Origin: DTNV01 sp964388435
GTDB lineage: Archaea > Micrarchaeota > Micrarchaeia > Norongarragalinales > UBA8480
Direction of reading: 5' to 3'
NCBI GenBank assembly: GCA_964388435.1
Contig: CAYMAH010000060.1
Location: 1 to 12,900 of the forward strand
DNA: 12,900 nt
Shown: positions 1 to 5,992 of the stretch, in pieces
Layout of the letters: every line of letters begins with the position of its first letter
Position numbering within the stretch: position 1 is the first letter of the stretch
Translations under genes and position numbers: made by a program
The notes under the pieces: generated by a model
Told to the model about the DNA's origin: nothing
Database searches by the model: none
The model's input: only the letters and a program-made list of their open reading frames with translations

Positions 1-786
1 ATTGCTATAACTCTTTTTGGAGTGCTTATTTCTAAAAATTATCAGAATATTATTTTAGTATTCTCAGGGCTTTTTGCAATCGCATTTGTTTATCTATTCA
101 ACACTTTTTGTGATGTTGAGGAGGACACAATTAATGAGGTAAACAATATTTCATATGTTTCTGAACATTTTGCTATTAAAATCTCTATTCTTTTATACTT
201 ATTCTTAAGTTTATTACTTTCCATTATTTATAATCTTCTTTCATTCACCTTTGTTATTATACTCTTATTACTAGGATTCTTCTATTCCTTTAAAATTAAT
301 AATTTAAGATTTAAGAATATACCCTTCGTTAAAAATTTAATAACCGGTTTAGGTTGGTCCTTATTAATTTTTATCGGTTCTTCAACAATCAATACTCTTA
401 CTATATCTTCAGCTTGTCTTGTCTTTATACTAATATTCACTGCTAGTGCAATAGCTGATGTTGAGGACATAAAAGGAGATTTAAAAGCTGGCATTATAAC
501 CATTCCATCAATTTTAGGACTTCGAAAATTTTCTTATTTCATGTTGTTTGTTCAGTGTGTTGGATTACTTATTATATTACTTTTTGTTTTATATGGATTA
601 CCCTCTTATCTTTTCTTTATCGCGCTTGTGTTTATTGTTAATGCTTTTTTTGTTCTATACAACTTGAAATACTGCATGAGAGGAAATAATATAATAGTAA
701 AATCTTGGCGTAGAACAACTGCAGCTCGTCTTTTAATTACCGCTTTAATTGTTTTCGCAATGGATTTCGTTATTTTTTTAAGTTGA
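1..786 (+). CDS. UbiA-family polyprenyl transferase, 5' end outside window
   Basis: Integral-membrane prenyltransferase that would transfer an isoprenoid chain to an acceptor inside the membrane. The frame is open to base 1, so the GTG at 22 is probably internal; 261 residues are visible. Numbering from that GTG, the first Asp-rich motif is N27-x3-D31-x3-D35 (FNTFCDVEED) and the second is ADVEDIKGD with D146, D149 and D153; both bind Mg-diphosphate in this family. Multiple hydrophobic helices fill the rest. Archaeal members include digeranylgeranylglyceryl phosphate synthase of membrane lipid synthesis, but the Arg-Pro-rich segment that usually follows motif 1 there is absent, so the acceptor is unknown. 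The gene is much more AT-rich than its neighbours. It ends 33 nt before the convergent KaiC-like gene. Confidence 0.82.
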   Translation: MAITLFGVLISKNYQNIILVFSGLFAIAFVYLFNTFCDVEEDTINEVNNISYVSEHFAIKISILLYLFLSLLLSIIYNLLSFTFVIILLLLGFFYSFKINNLRFKNIPFVKNLITGLGWSLLIFIGSSTINTLTISSACLVFILIFTASAIADVEDIKGDLKAGIITIPSILGLRKFSYFMLFVQCVGLLIILLFVLYGLPSYLFFIALVFIVNAFFVLYNLKYCMRGNNIIVKSWRRTTAARLLITALIVFAMDFVIFLS

Positions 787-800
787 TTAAAAAAAGAGCT

Positions 801-838
801 CAACAATAAAACTTTCATTTTATTTTGCTTTATTGTTG
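801..838. terminator. Inverted repeat at convergent gene ends
   Basis: A perfect 10-bp inverted repeat (CAACAATAAA at 801-810, TTTATTGTTG at 829-838) with an 18-nt loop. It lies between the UbiA-family stop and the KaiC-like stop and overlaps the last six codons of the latter. It could act as a shared 3'-end hairpin for both convergent transcripts. Archaeal termination usually relies on T-runs rather than hairpins, so the role is inferred. Confidence 0.4.
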
Positions 839-1599
839 TATTCGACTTCGATTCCGGTTTTTGTGAAATTTATGCTGAAAATTCCAAAGTTTATAGAAGT
901 TCTCCTCATCTTAACCACCTGAATTGTTCTCTCCGTCTGAGAGCCGATAGTAATTTTCTTAAGGCACATAACTCCGTCACAAATAAACTCTGAAATGCCG
1001 TCCTTTGAATATTTCTTAGCATCATCTTCAACTTCTGAGGTAAGAAAAGCGGTGATATTGTTTAACTGCAATTCTCTGACAAGATCAAGCACCAGCCTTC
1101 TTATTATAACCCCGTCCCACTCAACCGGAATGTTTATGACCTTGTCGTTGAAGAAAATCCTTTGCTCGGTCGGAGTTTTTGCAAGCGTGGTCAGTTTTTG
1201 AATCTGGTGAGCATACAAGTTAAAAGTGGAGAGAGAGTCCACTGCCATGCGCTTGGGCTTGAACTCATCGATAAGTTTTTTCATGTTGTCGTACATATCG
1301 CCCAGAGTTTCTGATTGAATGTTCTTTATAACAAGCTTTTTTTCTTTTTCAAGTTTCTTCAAATCCCAGCCGAACTCTATCGCCTGATTATAAATCTGGT
1401 TTTTGTCCTCCTCGAAAGTTATGTAAAGGCCCTTCTCCCCTTTTTTAATACCATTGACAATAAACTGAAGGCATAGAATTGTCTTACCGTTTCCAGGACC
1501 TCCTGAAATCAGCACCACCGAGCTTTCTGGAATTCCTCCGTTTAAAATTTTGTCCAACCCTTTGACATAAGTTTTAACTCTTTCAACTGCCATTTTCAT
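820..1599 (-). CDS. KaiC-like RecA-superfamily ATPase, single domain
   Basis: Cytoplasmic P-loop ATPase of the archaeal KaiC-domain group, whose members act in signalling and regulation; the partner here is unknown. In 259 residues one sees the Walker A GGPGNGKT (33-40), the paired glutamates E63-E64 (TFEED) in the catalytic position, a Walker B ending at D121 (RMAVDSL) and the KMR motif (230-232). Only one KaiC domain is present, against two in cyanobacterial KaiC. Residues about 141-162 (TPTEQRIFFNDKVINIPVEW region) look like an insertion after Walker B. Two in-frame ATGs exist: GAGGAG directly abuts the one at 1599 but lies 6 nt from the one at 1593, so 1593 (257 aa) is the likelier start. 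A palindrome lies just upstream at 1610-1627. It is divergent from the AbrB-like regulator, a possible regulator of it. Confidence 0.88.
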   Translation of the reverse strand: MKMAVERVKTYVKGLDKILNGGIPESSVVLISGGPGNGKTILCLQFIVNGIKKGEKGLYITFEEDKNQIYNQAIEFGWDLKKLEKEKKLVIKNIQSETLGDMYDNMKKLIDEFKPKRMAVDSLSTFNLYAHQIQKLTTLAKTPTEQRIFFNDKVINIPVEWDGVIIRRLVLDLVRELQLNNITAFLTSEVEDDAKKYSKDGISEFICDGVMCLKKITIGSQTERTIQVVKMRRTSINFGIFSINFTKTGIEVEYNNKAK

Positions 1600-1609
1600 C
1601 TCCTCTTTT

Positions 1610-1627
1610 AACGTTTTTTTAAACGTT
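1610..1627. promoter_or_regulatory. Palindrome AACGTTT-4 nt-AAACGTT upstream of KaiC-like gene
   Basis: A perfect 7-bp inverted repeat with a 4-nt spacer, ending 10 bases before the first ATG of the KaiC-like gene and next to its GAGGAG ribosome-binding site. A TATA-like AATTTAAA (1657-1664 on the minus strand) would place the transcript start near 1634, so the palindrome would sit just downstream of it. It could be an operator blocking transcription, or a short leader hairpin near the ribosome-binding site. Confidence 0.45.
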
Positions 1628-1688
1628 GATATCCTTTATTAATTTTACGCGATTGGTTTAAATTAGTTTTCATAAGTTTTTTTTTAAA

Positions 1689-1736
1689 TTTCAACTCTCT
1701 AATTTCATAGTTAAATACGCTTTTAAGGAGTTGAAA
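1689..1736. repeat. Inverted repeat, 9-bp arms, in intergenic region
   Basis: TTTCAACTC (1689-1697) is matched by GAGTTGAAA (1728-1736), with a 30-nt loop. It lies within the 288-nt divergent intergenic region 1600-1887. It may be an RNA stem or a chance repeat in AT-rich DNA. Confidence 0.3.
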
Positions 1737-1737
1737 C

Positions 1738-1833
1738 TCATAAACTCGATGTTTTTTTCAATTCCTTTTCAATTTCAACACCTTCGATGCCTGCTTTGAT
1801 ATTAACGTTAAAGTTAAATATTTGCGCGTTCAC
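1738..1833 (-). CDS. Possible 31-aa micro-ORF upstream of KaiC-like gene
   Basis: GTG-started frame of 31 codons on the minus strand, with ordinary-looking composition: alternating hydrophobic and polar residues (NAQIFNFNVNIKAGIEGVE), then a charged segment ending KELKKTSSL. Its TGA overlaps an ATG (ATGA) that opens a second frame of 16 codons (1691-1741, MSFNSLKAYLTMKLES). No clear ribosome-binding site is present; a TTTAAA element lies at 1848-1853. It could be a real small protein, a decayed gene fragment or chance. The composition is suggestive only, and no family is recognised. Confidence 0.22.
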   Translation of the reverse strand: MNAQIFNFNVNIKAGIEGVEIEKELKKTSSL

Positions 1834-1847
1834 TCTTTTAACTTGAA

Positions 1848-1854
1848 TTTAAAA
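1848..1854 (+). promoter_or_regulatory. TATA box for AbrB-like regulator
   Basis: TTTAAAA, centred about 37 nt before the GTG at 1888, which predicts a transcript start near 1878 and a leader of roughly 10 nt. A second AT-rich element (GTTAAATATTT, about 1813-1823) and the palindrome TTAACGTTAA (1802-1811) lie upstream. Confidence 0.45.
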
Positions 1855-1887
1855 TTGTATTTCATTGAATGTGATTAATTTGTTAAG

Positions 1888-2436
1888 GTGATTGAGAGTT
1901 TGCGTTTTTTCAAGCATGGGGGCGTTTTAGCGATAGTGTTGCCTGAAGATCTAAGAAAAACAAGCGGCGTGTCTGAAAACGACGAGTATGAGTTCTTCGA
2001 GCTCAGCAAAGGTTTTTTCATTCTGGCAAGCAAAAAACTAGTGGGCGAGAACGTCAAAAAAGAAGCGCTGGCGGAAATAATGAAACTAGCCAAGCCGGAA
2101 GAAAAAACTCCAATTAAACAACCCGAATCTGACTTCAGCTTTGCCATACTAACTGACGCTGAATTAAGCCAGAGAAAGCAATTCTTCGAAGAGGGTATAA
2201 AAAAAGGCGAGTTGATAGGAGTGAAAAGCTTCGATGGCAAGAATTACATAGCGTCTAAAAAATTCTTCGACTTCGCTTGCAGAAAAATATTTAAGATGAC
2301 TTCAAGCTTCAGCACTGAAAACGCTGCGAAGGAATTAAATATAAGCATTGACGGCCTTAAAACGGCTTTAATGATACTCAAAGACAAAGGGGAGGTTATA
2401 GAAAAAAAGAAAAACCTCTTTTCGCTGGTAAAATAA
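1888..2436 (+). CDS. AbrB-like / winged-helix transcription regulator
   Basis: Probable DNA-binding regulator of 182 residues. Residues about 10-48 (HGGVLAIVLPEDLRKTSGVSENDEYEFF and on) follow the swapped-hairpin AbrB/SpoVT pattern of a strand, the 'vLPedlRk..gv..nD' signature and a closing strand with 'kgFFILA'. A charged linker (60-82) leads to a middle section with the FDGKNYIASKKFFD element (115-128). Residues about 138-182 (FSTENAAKELNISIDGLKTALMILKDKGEVIEKK, written here as a pattern of three helices and a hairpin) look like a winged helix-turn-helix. The start is GTG with no strong ribosome-binding site, fitting a short leader. It is divergent from the KaiC-like ATPase across a palindrome-bearing intergenic region, so autoregulation or control of that gene is plausible but inferred. 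Confidence 0.68.
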   Translation: MIESLRFFKHGGVLAIVLPEDLRKTSGVSENDEYEFFELSKGFFILASKKLVGENVKKEALAEIMKLAKPEEKTPIKQPESDFSFAILTDAELSQRKQFFEEGIKKGELIGVKSFDGKNYIASKKFFDFACRKIFKMTSSFSTENAAKELNISIDGLKTALMILKDKGEVIEKKKNLFSLVK

Positions 2437-2460
2437 ATTTAGATAAAAGTGACTTGAAAA

Positions 2461-2721
2461 TTGAAGTACGTTTTCGTTCTAGACTCTGAAAATAACGACC
2501 CTTCAAAACTGTTAAAACTTGAAGAAGGAAAACTGATTATATTCATACCCGTTCAAACAGAATCGATTACAATCGACATGGAGGAAGACCTAAACAAAAA
2601 AATAAAAACAGCGGAGGAAATAAAAACCGCTTTGAATGACAAAATAAAATGTGAAATAGTGGTAGGGTGGGGCGAAAGCGTTGAAAACGTTTTAAAAAGG
2701 GAAGACGCTGTTCTGATCTAA
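2461..2721 (+). CDS. Small protein of unknown function, 86 aa
   Basis: Soluble alpha/beta-looking protein with a TTG start, 24 nt behind the AbrB-like regulator and probably cotranscribed with it. It opens with a hydrophobic strand (KYVFVLDS), has a helical, Lys/Glu-rich middle (DLNKKIKTAEEIKTAL, residues 43-58), and closes with a strand and helix, EIVVGWGESVENVLKREDAVLI. That last part resembles the end of universal-stress-protein-like folds, where a strand is followed by a Gly-x-x-x-x-x-I/V-L helix, but the usual ATP-binding glycine motif is missing. No family is assigned. Confidence 0.6.
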   Translation: MKYVFVLDSENNDPSKLLKLEEGKLIIFIPVQTESITIDMEEDLNKKIKTAEEIKTALNDKIKCEIVVGWGESVENVLKREDAVLI

Positions 2722-2787
2722 AAACATTAAAATTACAAGTTAATGAGAAAATTCCAACCAAAACCATAAAATCTATTTTTTTAGAAT

Positions 2788-2940
2788 TCAAGGCTTGATT
2801 TGAAGAAGAAGTTCAATCACTATAAGTGCAACGCACAATCCAATCACAAGCTTAGGGTCAAGCTGAATCTTGCTGGTCTTGACGTCATAAAATCTTGTAA
2901 TACCAGCCATAGATGGCGGGCTGCTAATCTTTTCAGGCAT
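2788..2940 (-). CDS. secG: Sec61-beta (SecG) translocon subunit, 50 aa
   Basis: Small tail-anchored subunit of the SecYEbeta protein-conducting channel in the cytoplasmic membrane. Translating the minus strand from the ATG at 2940 gives 50 residues and a TGA at 2788-2790. The conserved archaeal/eukaryotic Sec61-beta pattern is clear: PPSMAGITRFYDV (8-20), a polar linker KTSKIQLDPK (21-30), then one hydrophobic helix LVIGLCVALIVIELLL (31-46) and a short QIKP tail. The length matches archaeal homologues of about 50-60 residues. A TATA box at 2965-2972 is centred 28.5 nt upstream, so the message is probably leaderless. The gene is easily missed because of its size. Confidence 0.9.
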   Translation of the reverse strand: MPEKISSPPSMAGITRFYDVKTSKIQLDPKLVIGLCVALIVIELLLQIKP

Positions 2941-2964
2941 ACGATTTTTTATGAAAAGCATTGT

Positions 2965-2972
2965 ATTTAAAT
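2965..2972. promoter_or_regulatory. Palindromic bidirectional TATA box ATTTAAAT
   Basis: ATTTAAAT lies exactly midway between the Sec61-beta start (2940, minus) and the ATG at 2997 (plus), 28.5 nt from each. Both distances suit leaderless archaeal transcription. On the minus strand it is preceded by a purine-rich GAAAAG, a good BRE (TFB-recognition element); on the plus strand the upstream bases are less purine-rich. Confidence 0.65.
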
Positions 2973-2996
2973 CTTTTCGTGCTTAAAACTTTAATC

Positions 2997-3830
2997 ATGA
3001 AAAGCAGCGACGTTGTGGGGTTTCTAGTTTTCATATTCCTAATTCTAGTGTTGTTGTTTGTTTTGACAAAAACAAGAATCATCTACCCTTCTTCAATACC
3101 CTTCTGGCAGAATATTTACTGCAATGTTTTCGTGCAGCACCACGGTTCTATAGCAATAATATACGGTTCTGACGGCATTGGAAACATAAATAATCTGACA
3201 AGCATGATACAGCAGGTTAACCCAAACCTGGTGGTTGAGCCGATAAGCGTTTCAAGCCTAAGCCCCGGGTTGCTTTCAAACTATGATCTTGTTGTTCTTG
3301 ATCATGTCAAAACCGTTTCGTTCACAGGTGTTTTAGACGTTGAAGATTATCTAAACGCGGGAGGTCAGTTATTATGGATTGGAGACGCTTTTTCAAATCA
3401 AATCCTAACTCCAAGCGATATCGCTGCAGCAAAGCTTGAAAACCAGACAAATCCTTTCTATTATGAAAATCTATCAAGCCAGGCCAAAAAACAAGTGGGA
3501 TTTGGAACGTTTGGATCAAAATATCTATTCGCTTATTATTTGGAGGAGAATTTCTTCAACGCCACTTTCAATGTAGACGCGCCTAACAACTATCTTGTAG
3601 GTGGTTTAAGGTCAGGGGAAAACGTTGGTTTGGATGCGGCTCTGATAAACCTTTATTCTTCACCCACTCAAACCCGCGTGGCTGACCTTGCAATTGGAAA
3701 TCAAACCTATCCGGCAGTGTTGATAGAGAAAAGCGTTGGTTCTATAATCGTTTACACGGCCTTTCCTCCCGAAGAGTACAACAGCTCTGTATTTGTAAGC
3801 AATATACTAAACTACCTGGTGCCCTGCTGA
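2997..3830 (+). CDS. Membrane-anchored GATase1-like surface protein (paralogue 1)
   Basis: Predicted surface protein of 277 aa. An N-terminal helix (about 7-25, VGFLVFIFLILVLLFVL) anchors it and the rest should face outside. The core has the class I glutamine-amidotransferase-like pattern: strand SIAIIYG (51-57), strand YDLVVLD (96-102), helix and AGGQLLWIGD (121-130). No catalytic triad of an active amidotransferase is evident, so a binding or structural role is more likely. Six N-x-S/T sequons (N66, N149, N158, N188, N235, N262) could be glycosylated. It is the most diverged of four paralogues and lacks their paired cysteines; its only cysteines are C42 and the C-terminal C277. ATG 2997 is preferred over an upstream in-frame TTG at 2961, because the TATA box at 2965-2972 would lie inside that longer frame. 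Confidence 0.72.
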   Translation: MKSSDVVGFLVFIFLILVLLFVLTKTRIIYPSSIPFWQNIYCNVFVQHHGSIAIIYGSDGIGNINNLTSMIQQVNPNLVVEPISVSSLSPGLLSNYDLVVLDHVKTVSFTGVLDVEDYLNAGGQLLWIGDAFSNQILTPSDIAAAKLENQTNPFYYENLSSQAKKQVGFGTFGSKYLFAYYLEENFFNATFNVDAPNNYLVGGLRSGENVGLDAALINLYSSPTQTRVADLAIGNQTYPAVLIEKSVGSIIVYTAFPPEEYNSSVFVSNILNYLVPC

Positions 3831-3910
3831 TATTAACTGCGAGTCAAACATTGGAAAAAAAAAGCCAATCAAAAGCGAAAAAACCCTTGTCAGGAAAAAG
3901 ACAAAATGTT

Positions 3911-3918
3911 TTTAAATA
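3911..3918 (+). promoter_or_regulatory. TATA box for GATase1-like paralogue 2
   Basis: TTTAAATA preceded by T-rich sequence, centred about 35 nt before the ATG at 3950. This predicts a transcript start near 3940 and a leader of about 10 nt. It should drive paralogues 2 and 3 together. Confidence 0.55.
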
Positions 3919-3949
3919 GTATGCTTCCTATAATCTACAGTGATTTTTT

Positions 3950-4768
3950 ATGAAAAAAGGTCAAAGCAAATTTAATTGGGAAAACTCCATTCCATTGATT
4001 CTAATAATACTGCTTGCCATTTTCCTGGCTGCAAAATTCGGCGTTATAAACCTAAGTACCGTTCCAGTAGTAGGAGGATTGTTTCCGCAGCCTTCAATAA
4101 GAATTGGAATTGTAGGGCAGGGAAGCCCTGGGTTGATAAGCATGCTTCAAGGACTTGACTTTGTTCAAAGAGGAATAACAGTCTATCCTAACATCGACCC
4201 TTCAACAGCGCAATACACTTTAAACAATTTTCAAATAATAATACTTCAAAACACCCCTTATTGTGATTATGGCTTAAGGTTTGCTTTGGCAAACTGGGTT
4301 AGAAACGGAGGTAAATTAATTGTGATAGGGAATGCTTGCACTCAAGTTCCAAACGATCCGACAAGCGTTGGGTGGAATGTGGGAGTTAACAGTTTGGGAA
4401 GCGTCATGCCCGCAACTTACGGCGGTTTGACTTCGAGCATGGTTTACACTCCAACTTACTTTGCGAATGGAATTCTAACAGACTTGAACCCTTCAAGCCC
4501 TATATTCGGAGGGGCTGGAGTGGAAGCGCCCGGGACTAAAAACTTTGCTTTCAGCGGTTATGTTACCCCTGTTTTTCCGACAGCAGCTAACAGTCAAGTC
4601 GATGCCGTGGTTAACACTGGAACAGGAAGTCAAACATTATATGCTATAGTTGAAACTCAAGGGCTTCTGCAGTTAGGAAAAGTCATTTACTTCAGTTTCG
4701 ACCCTGGAACCACCAGCGAGAGTCTTGTTTACCAGACCATTCTTTACCTTTCGCAAGCCAGTGGTTAA
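3950..4768 (+). CDS. Membrane-anchored GATase1-like surface protein (paralogue 2)
   Basis: 272-aa protein with a signal-anchor helix at about 13-33 (SIPLILIILLAIFLAAKF) and an extracellular domain. Core pattern: strand IRIGIVG (50-56), strand FQIIILQ (94-100), then TPYC105, helix LRFALANWV, NGGKLIVIG (119-127) and NAC130. Next come a conserved block VGWNVGVNSLGSVMP (140-154), a PIFGG...APGTKNFAFSG block (184-203) and a C-terminal KVIYFSFDP strand with the helix YQTILYLS. The GG-K-L-I-v-x-G element is typical of GATase1-like folds; no active triad is obvious. C105 and C130 recur in paralogues 3 and 4 and are a likely disulfide. Only one acceptable sequon (N35-type, in NLST) is seen. The stop is 2 nt from the next gene. 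Confidence 0.75.
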   Translation: MKKGQSKFNWENSIPLILIILLAIFLAAKFGVINLSTVPVVGGLFPQPSIRIGIVGQGSPGLISMLQGLDFVQRGITVYPNIDPSTAQYTLNNFQIIILQNTPYCDYGLRFALANWVRNGGKLIVIGNACTQVPNDPTSVGWNVGVNSLGSVMPATYGGLTSSMVYTPTYFANGILTDLNPSSPIFGGAGVEAPGTKNFAFSGYVTPVFPTAANSQVDAVVNTGTGSQTLYAIVETQGLLQLGKVIYFSFDPGTTSESLVYQTILYLSQASG

Positions 4769-4770
4769 TC

Positions 4771-5535
4771 TTGAAAACATTTGAGTTAAAACCTGAGATT
4801 ACAATCATAGCGGTTGTAGTAATAATTTTAATTTTAGCGGGCTTGGGCTTCGTAAACCTTCCTTTTCTCTCCCAGTCAAAAACAATAAGAGTGGTTGTTA
4901 TTGGAAACGATTCGAATCTTTTCAATCTTTTAAGTAATTCAACTTTTGTCACAAACCATGTCTACGCATTTCAAATATCCGCCGACGGCGCTGAGTACGC
5001 GCTTAAAAACTTTGATGTGGTGATACTGAGTGGAGCGTCTTATTGCAGTTTGTCTTTAAGGCAGGCGCTTGCAAGCTGGGTGGTGAATGGCGGAAAACTT
5101 ATTGTGGTAGGAGACGCTTGCACTCTGGTGCAGGGGGATTCTAAAGCAATAGGATGGGGTATTGGAATCAACGGTCTTGGAACCATCATGCCGGTAAGCT
5201 ATGGAGGGTGGAATGGAACCGGGATAAGCTATGGGGACGTTCAGCTTCAAAACGCCGAATTTCAGGTACAAGCCCTTCAAAGTCCTATATTCGGAGGGGG
5301 CGTGGCGCCCGGGACTAAAAACTTTGCTTTCAGCGGTAGCGTTACACTAATAACTCCAAGCACTAAAAGCAATATTCTCTCTTTTATAACCGCCAATAAT
5401 AATCAATATTATGGAATGATTGAAAGTCAGGGAATGTTTCAATTTGGAAAGGTAATTTACTTCAGTTTCGACCCCCTTTATTCTCAAACCCTTCTTTATA
5501 ATACCCTTCTTTACATTTCAGGTCACAGCGGGTAG
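4771..5535 (+). CDS. Membrane-anchored GATase1-like surface protein (paralogue 3)
   Basis: 254-aa paralogue of the preceding gene, starting with TTG only 2 nt after its stop and therefore probably translationally coupled. Anchor helix at about 10-30 (ITIIAVVVIILILAGLGFV). The domain repeats the family pattern: strand IRVVVIG (39-45), FDVVILSGASYC92, LRQALASWV, NGGKLIVVGDAC117, IGWGIGINGLGTIMP (127-141), SPIFGGGVAPGTKNFAFSG (171-189) and KVIYFSFDP (227-235). Three sequons (N46, N56, N148). A 33-nt stretch (5305-5337) is identical in DNA to paralogue 2, more than protein conservation requires. Biological role unknown; the fold suggests ligand binding or a structural surface role rather than glutamine hydrolysis. 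Confidence 0.74.
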   Translation: MKTFELKPEITIIAVVVIILILAGLGFVNLPFLSQSKTIRVVVIGNDSNLFNLLSNSTFVTNHVYAFQISADGAEYALKNFDVVILSGASYCSLSLRQALASWVVNGGKLIVVGDACTLVQGDSKAIGWGIGINGLGTIMPVSYGGWNGTGISYGDVQLQNAEFQVQALQSPIFGGGVAPGTKNFAFSGSVTLITPSTKSNILSFITANNNQYYGMIESQGMFQFGKVIYFSFDPLYSQTLLYNTLLYISGHSG

Positions 5536-5621
5536 AGTGTTTTAATTGGAAACAAAAAAGAAAAGTTTTTTAAGCGTTGAAGTTTAAAACAAAAATCAAG
5601 TTTTTTTAAAACTATACAGAG

Positions 5622-5918
5622 GTGTCGAAAAAAATGGAAGGACAAAAAGACGAGAATACGATCTACGTGGGAAAGAAAAGCGTAATGAGCTACGTGCTTG
5701 CAGTTGTAACTCAATTCAACCAGGGTGCGCCCGAAGTGAAATTGAAAGCAAGGGGCAGAAGCATGAGCATTGCAATAGACGCTAGCCAGATAATCAAAAA
5801 CCGTTTCATACCCACTCTTCAATTCAAAGAAATCAAGCTTGGAACAGAAGAGCTTACCTCTGAAGACGGCAGCACGAACAAGGTTTCTTCAATAGAAATA
5901 ATAATGACGAAAGTTTAA
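5622..5918 (+). CDS. albA: Alba (Sac10b-family) chromatin protein
   Basis: Small basic DNA/RNA-binding protein that coats and bridges archaeal chromatin as dimers. The sequence is typical: NTIYVGKKSVMSYVLAVV with the conserved basic GKK loop, then QGAPEVKLKARGRSMSIAID and ASQIIKNRF, ending in two edge strands. The length (98 aa, usual 90-100) fits. Two starts are possible. The GTG at 5622 is itself part of AGAGGTG (5618-5624), which looks like a Shine-Dalgarno sequence lying 9 nt before the ATG at 5634, so the 94-aa form starting MEGQKDENT is likelier. A TATA-like GTTTAAAAC (5582-5590) is upstream and a T-rich terminator follows. It sits inside the surface-protein cluster but has its own promoter and no evident functional tie to it. 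Confidence 0.93.
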   Translation: MSKKMEGQKDENTIYVGKKSVMSYVLAVVTQFNQGAPEVKLKARGRSMSIAIDASQIIKNRFIPTLQFKEIKLGTEELTSEDGSTNKVSSIEIIMTKV

Positions 5919-5944
5919 GGAACAAAACGCAAAAGCTTTAAACA

Positions 5945-5966
5945 ATTTTTTTTAATTTTTTTTTTA
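5945..5966 (+). terminator. T-rich terminator after alba
   Basis: Nearly uninterrupted T-tracts (TTTTTTTT, AA, then ten T) start about 27 nt after the alba stop, as expected for archaeal intrinsic termination. The last T residues merge into the TATA box of the next gene. Confidence 0.5.
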
Positions 5967-5970
5967 AATT
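5963..5970 (+). promoter_or_regulatory. TATA box for E1-like gene
   Basis: TTTAAATT is centred 26.5 nt before the ATG at 5993, giving a leaderless start. Confidence 0.55.
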
Positions 5971-5992
5971 TCTTAAGACTTAATGATTCTAA

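Noticed and set aside
1600..1887. tRNA or C/D-box RNA in the divergent intergenic region
   Set aside because: No cloverleaf and no paired C (RUGAUGA) and D (CUGA) boxes could be found by eye.
1875..2240. 121-codon open frame on the minus strand opposite the AbrB-like regulator
   Set aside because: Ser/Phe/Leu-rich composition typical of an antisense shadow; the plus-strand frame has recognisable domains.
2961..2996. TTG at 2961 as start of paralogue 1
   Set aside because: It would place the TATA box inside the coding region; ATG 2997 at 28.5 nt from the box begins a normal signal-anchor sequence.
4499..5337. Repeated blocks in the surface genes as a CRISPR or mobile-element repeat
   Set aside because: The repeats are in-frame parts of paralogous genes, only two copies each, without regular spacers, terminal inverted repeats or a transposase.
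5523..5822. 99-codon minus-strand frame opposite alba
   Set aside because: It is antisense to a clear Alba gene and has no family features or promoter.
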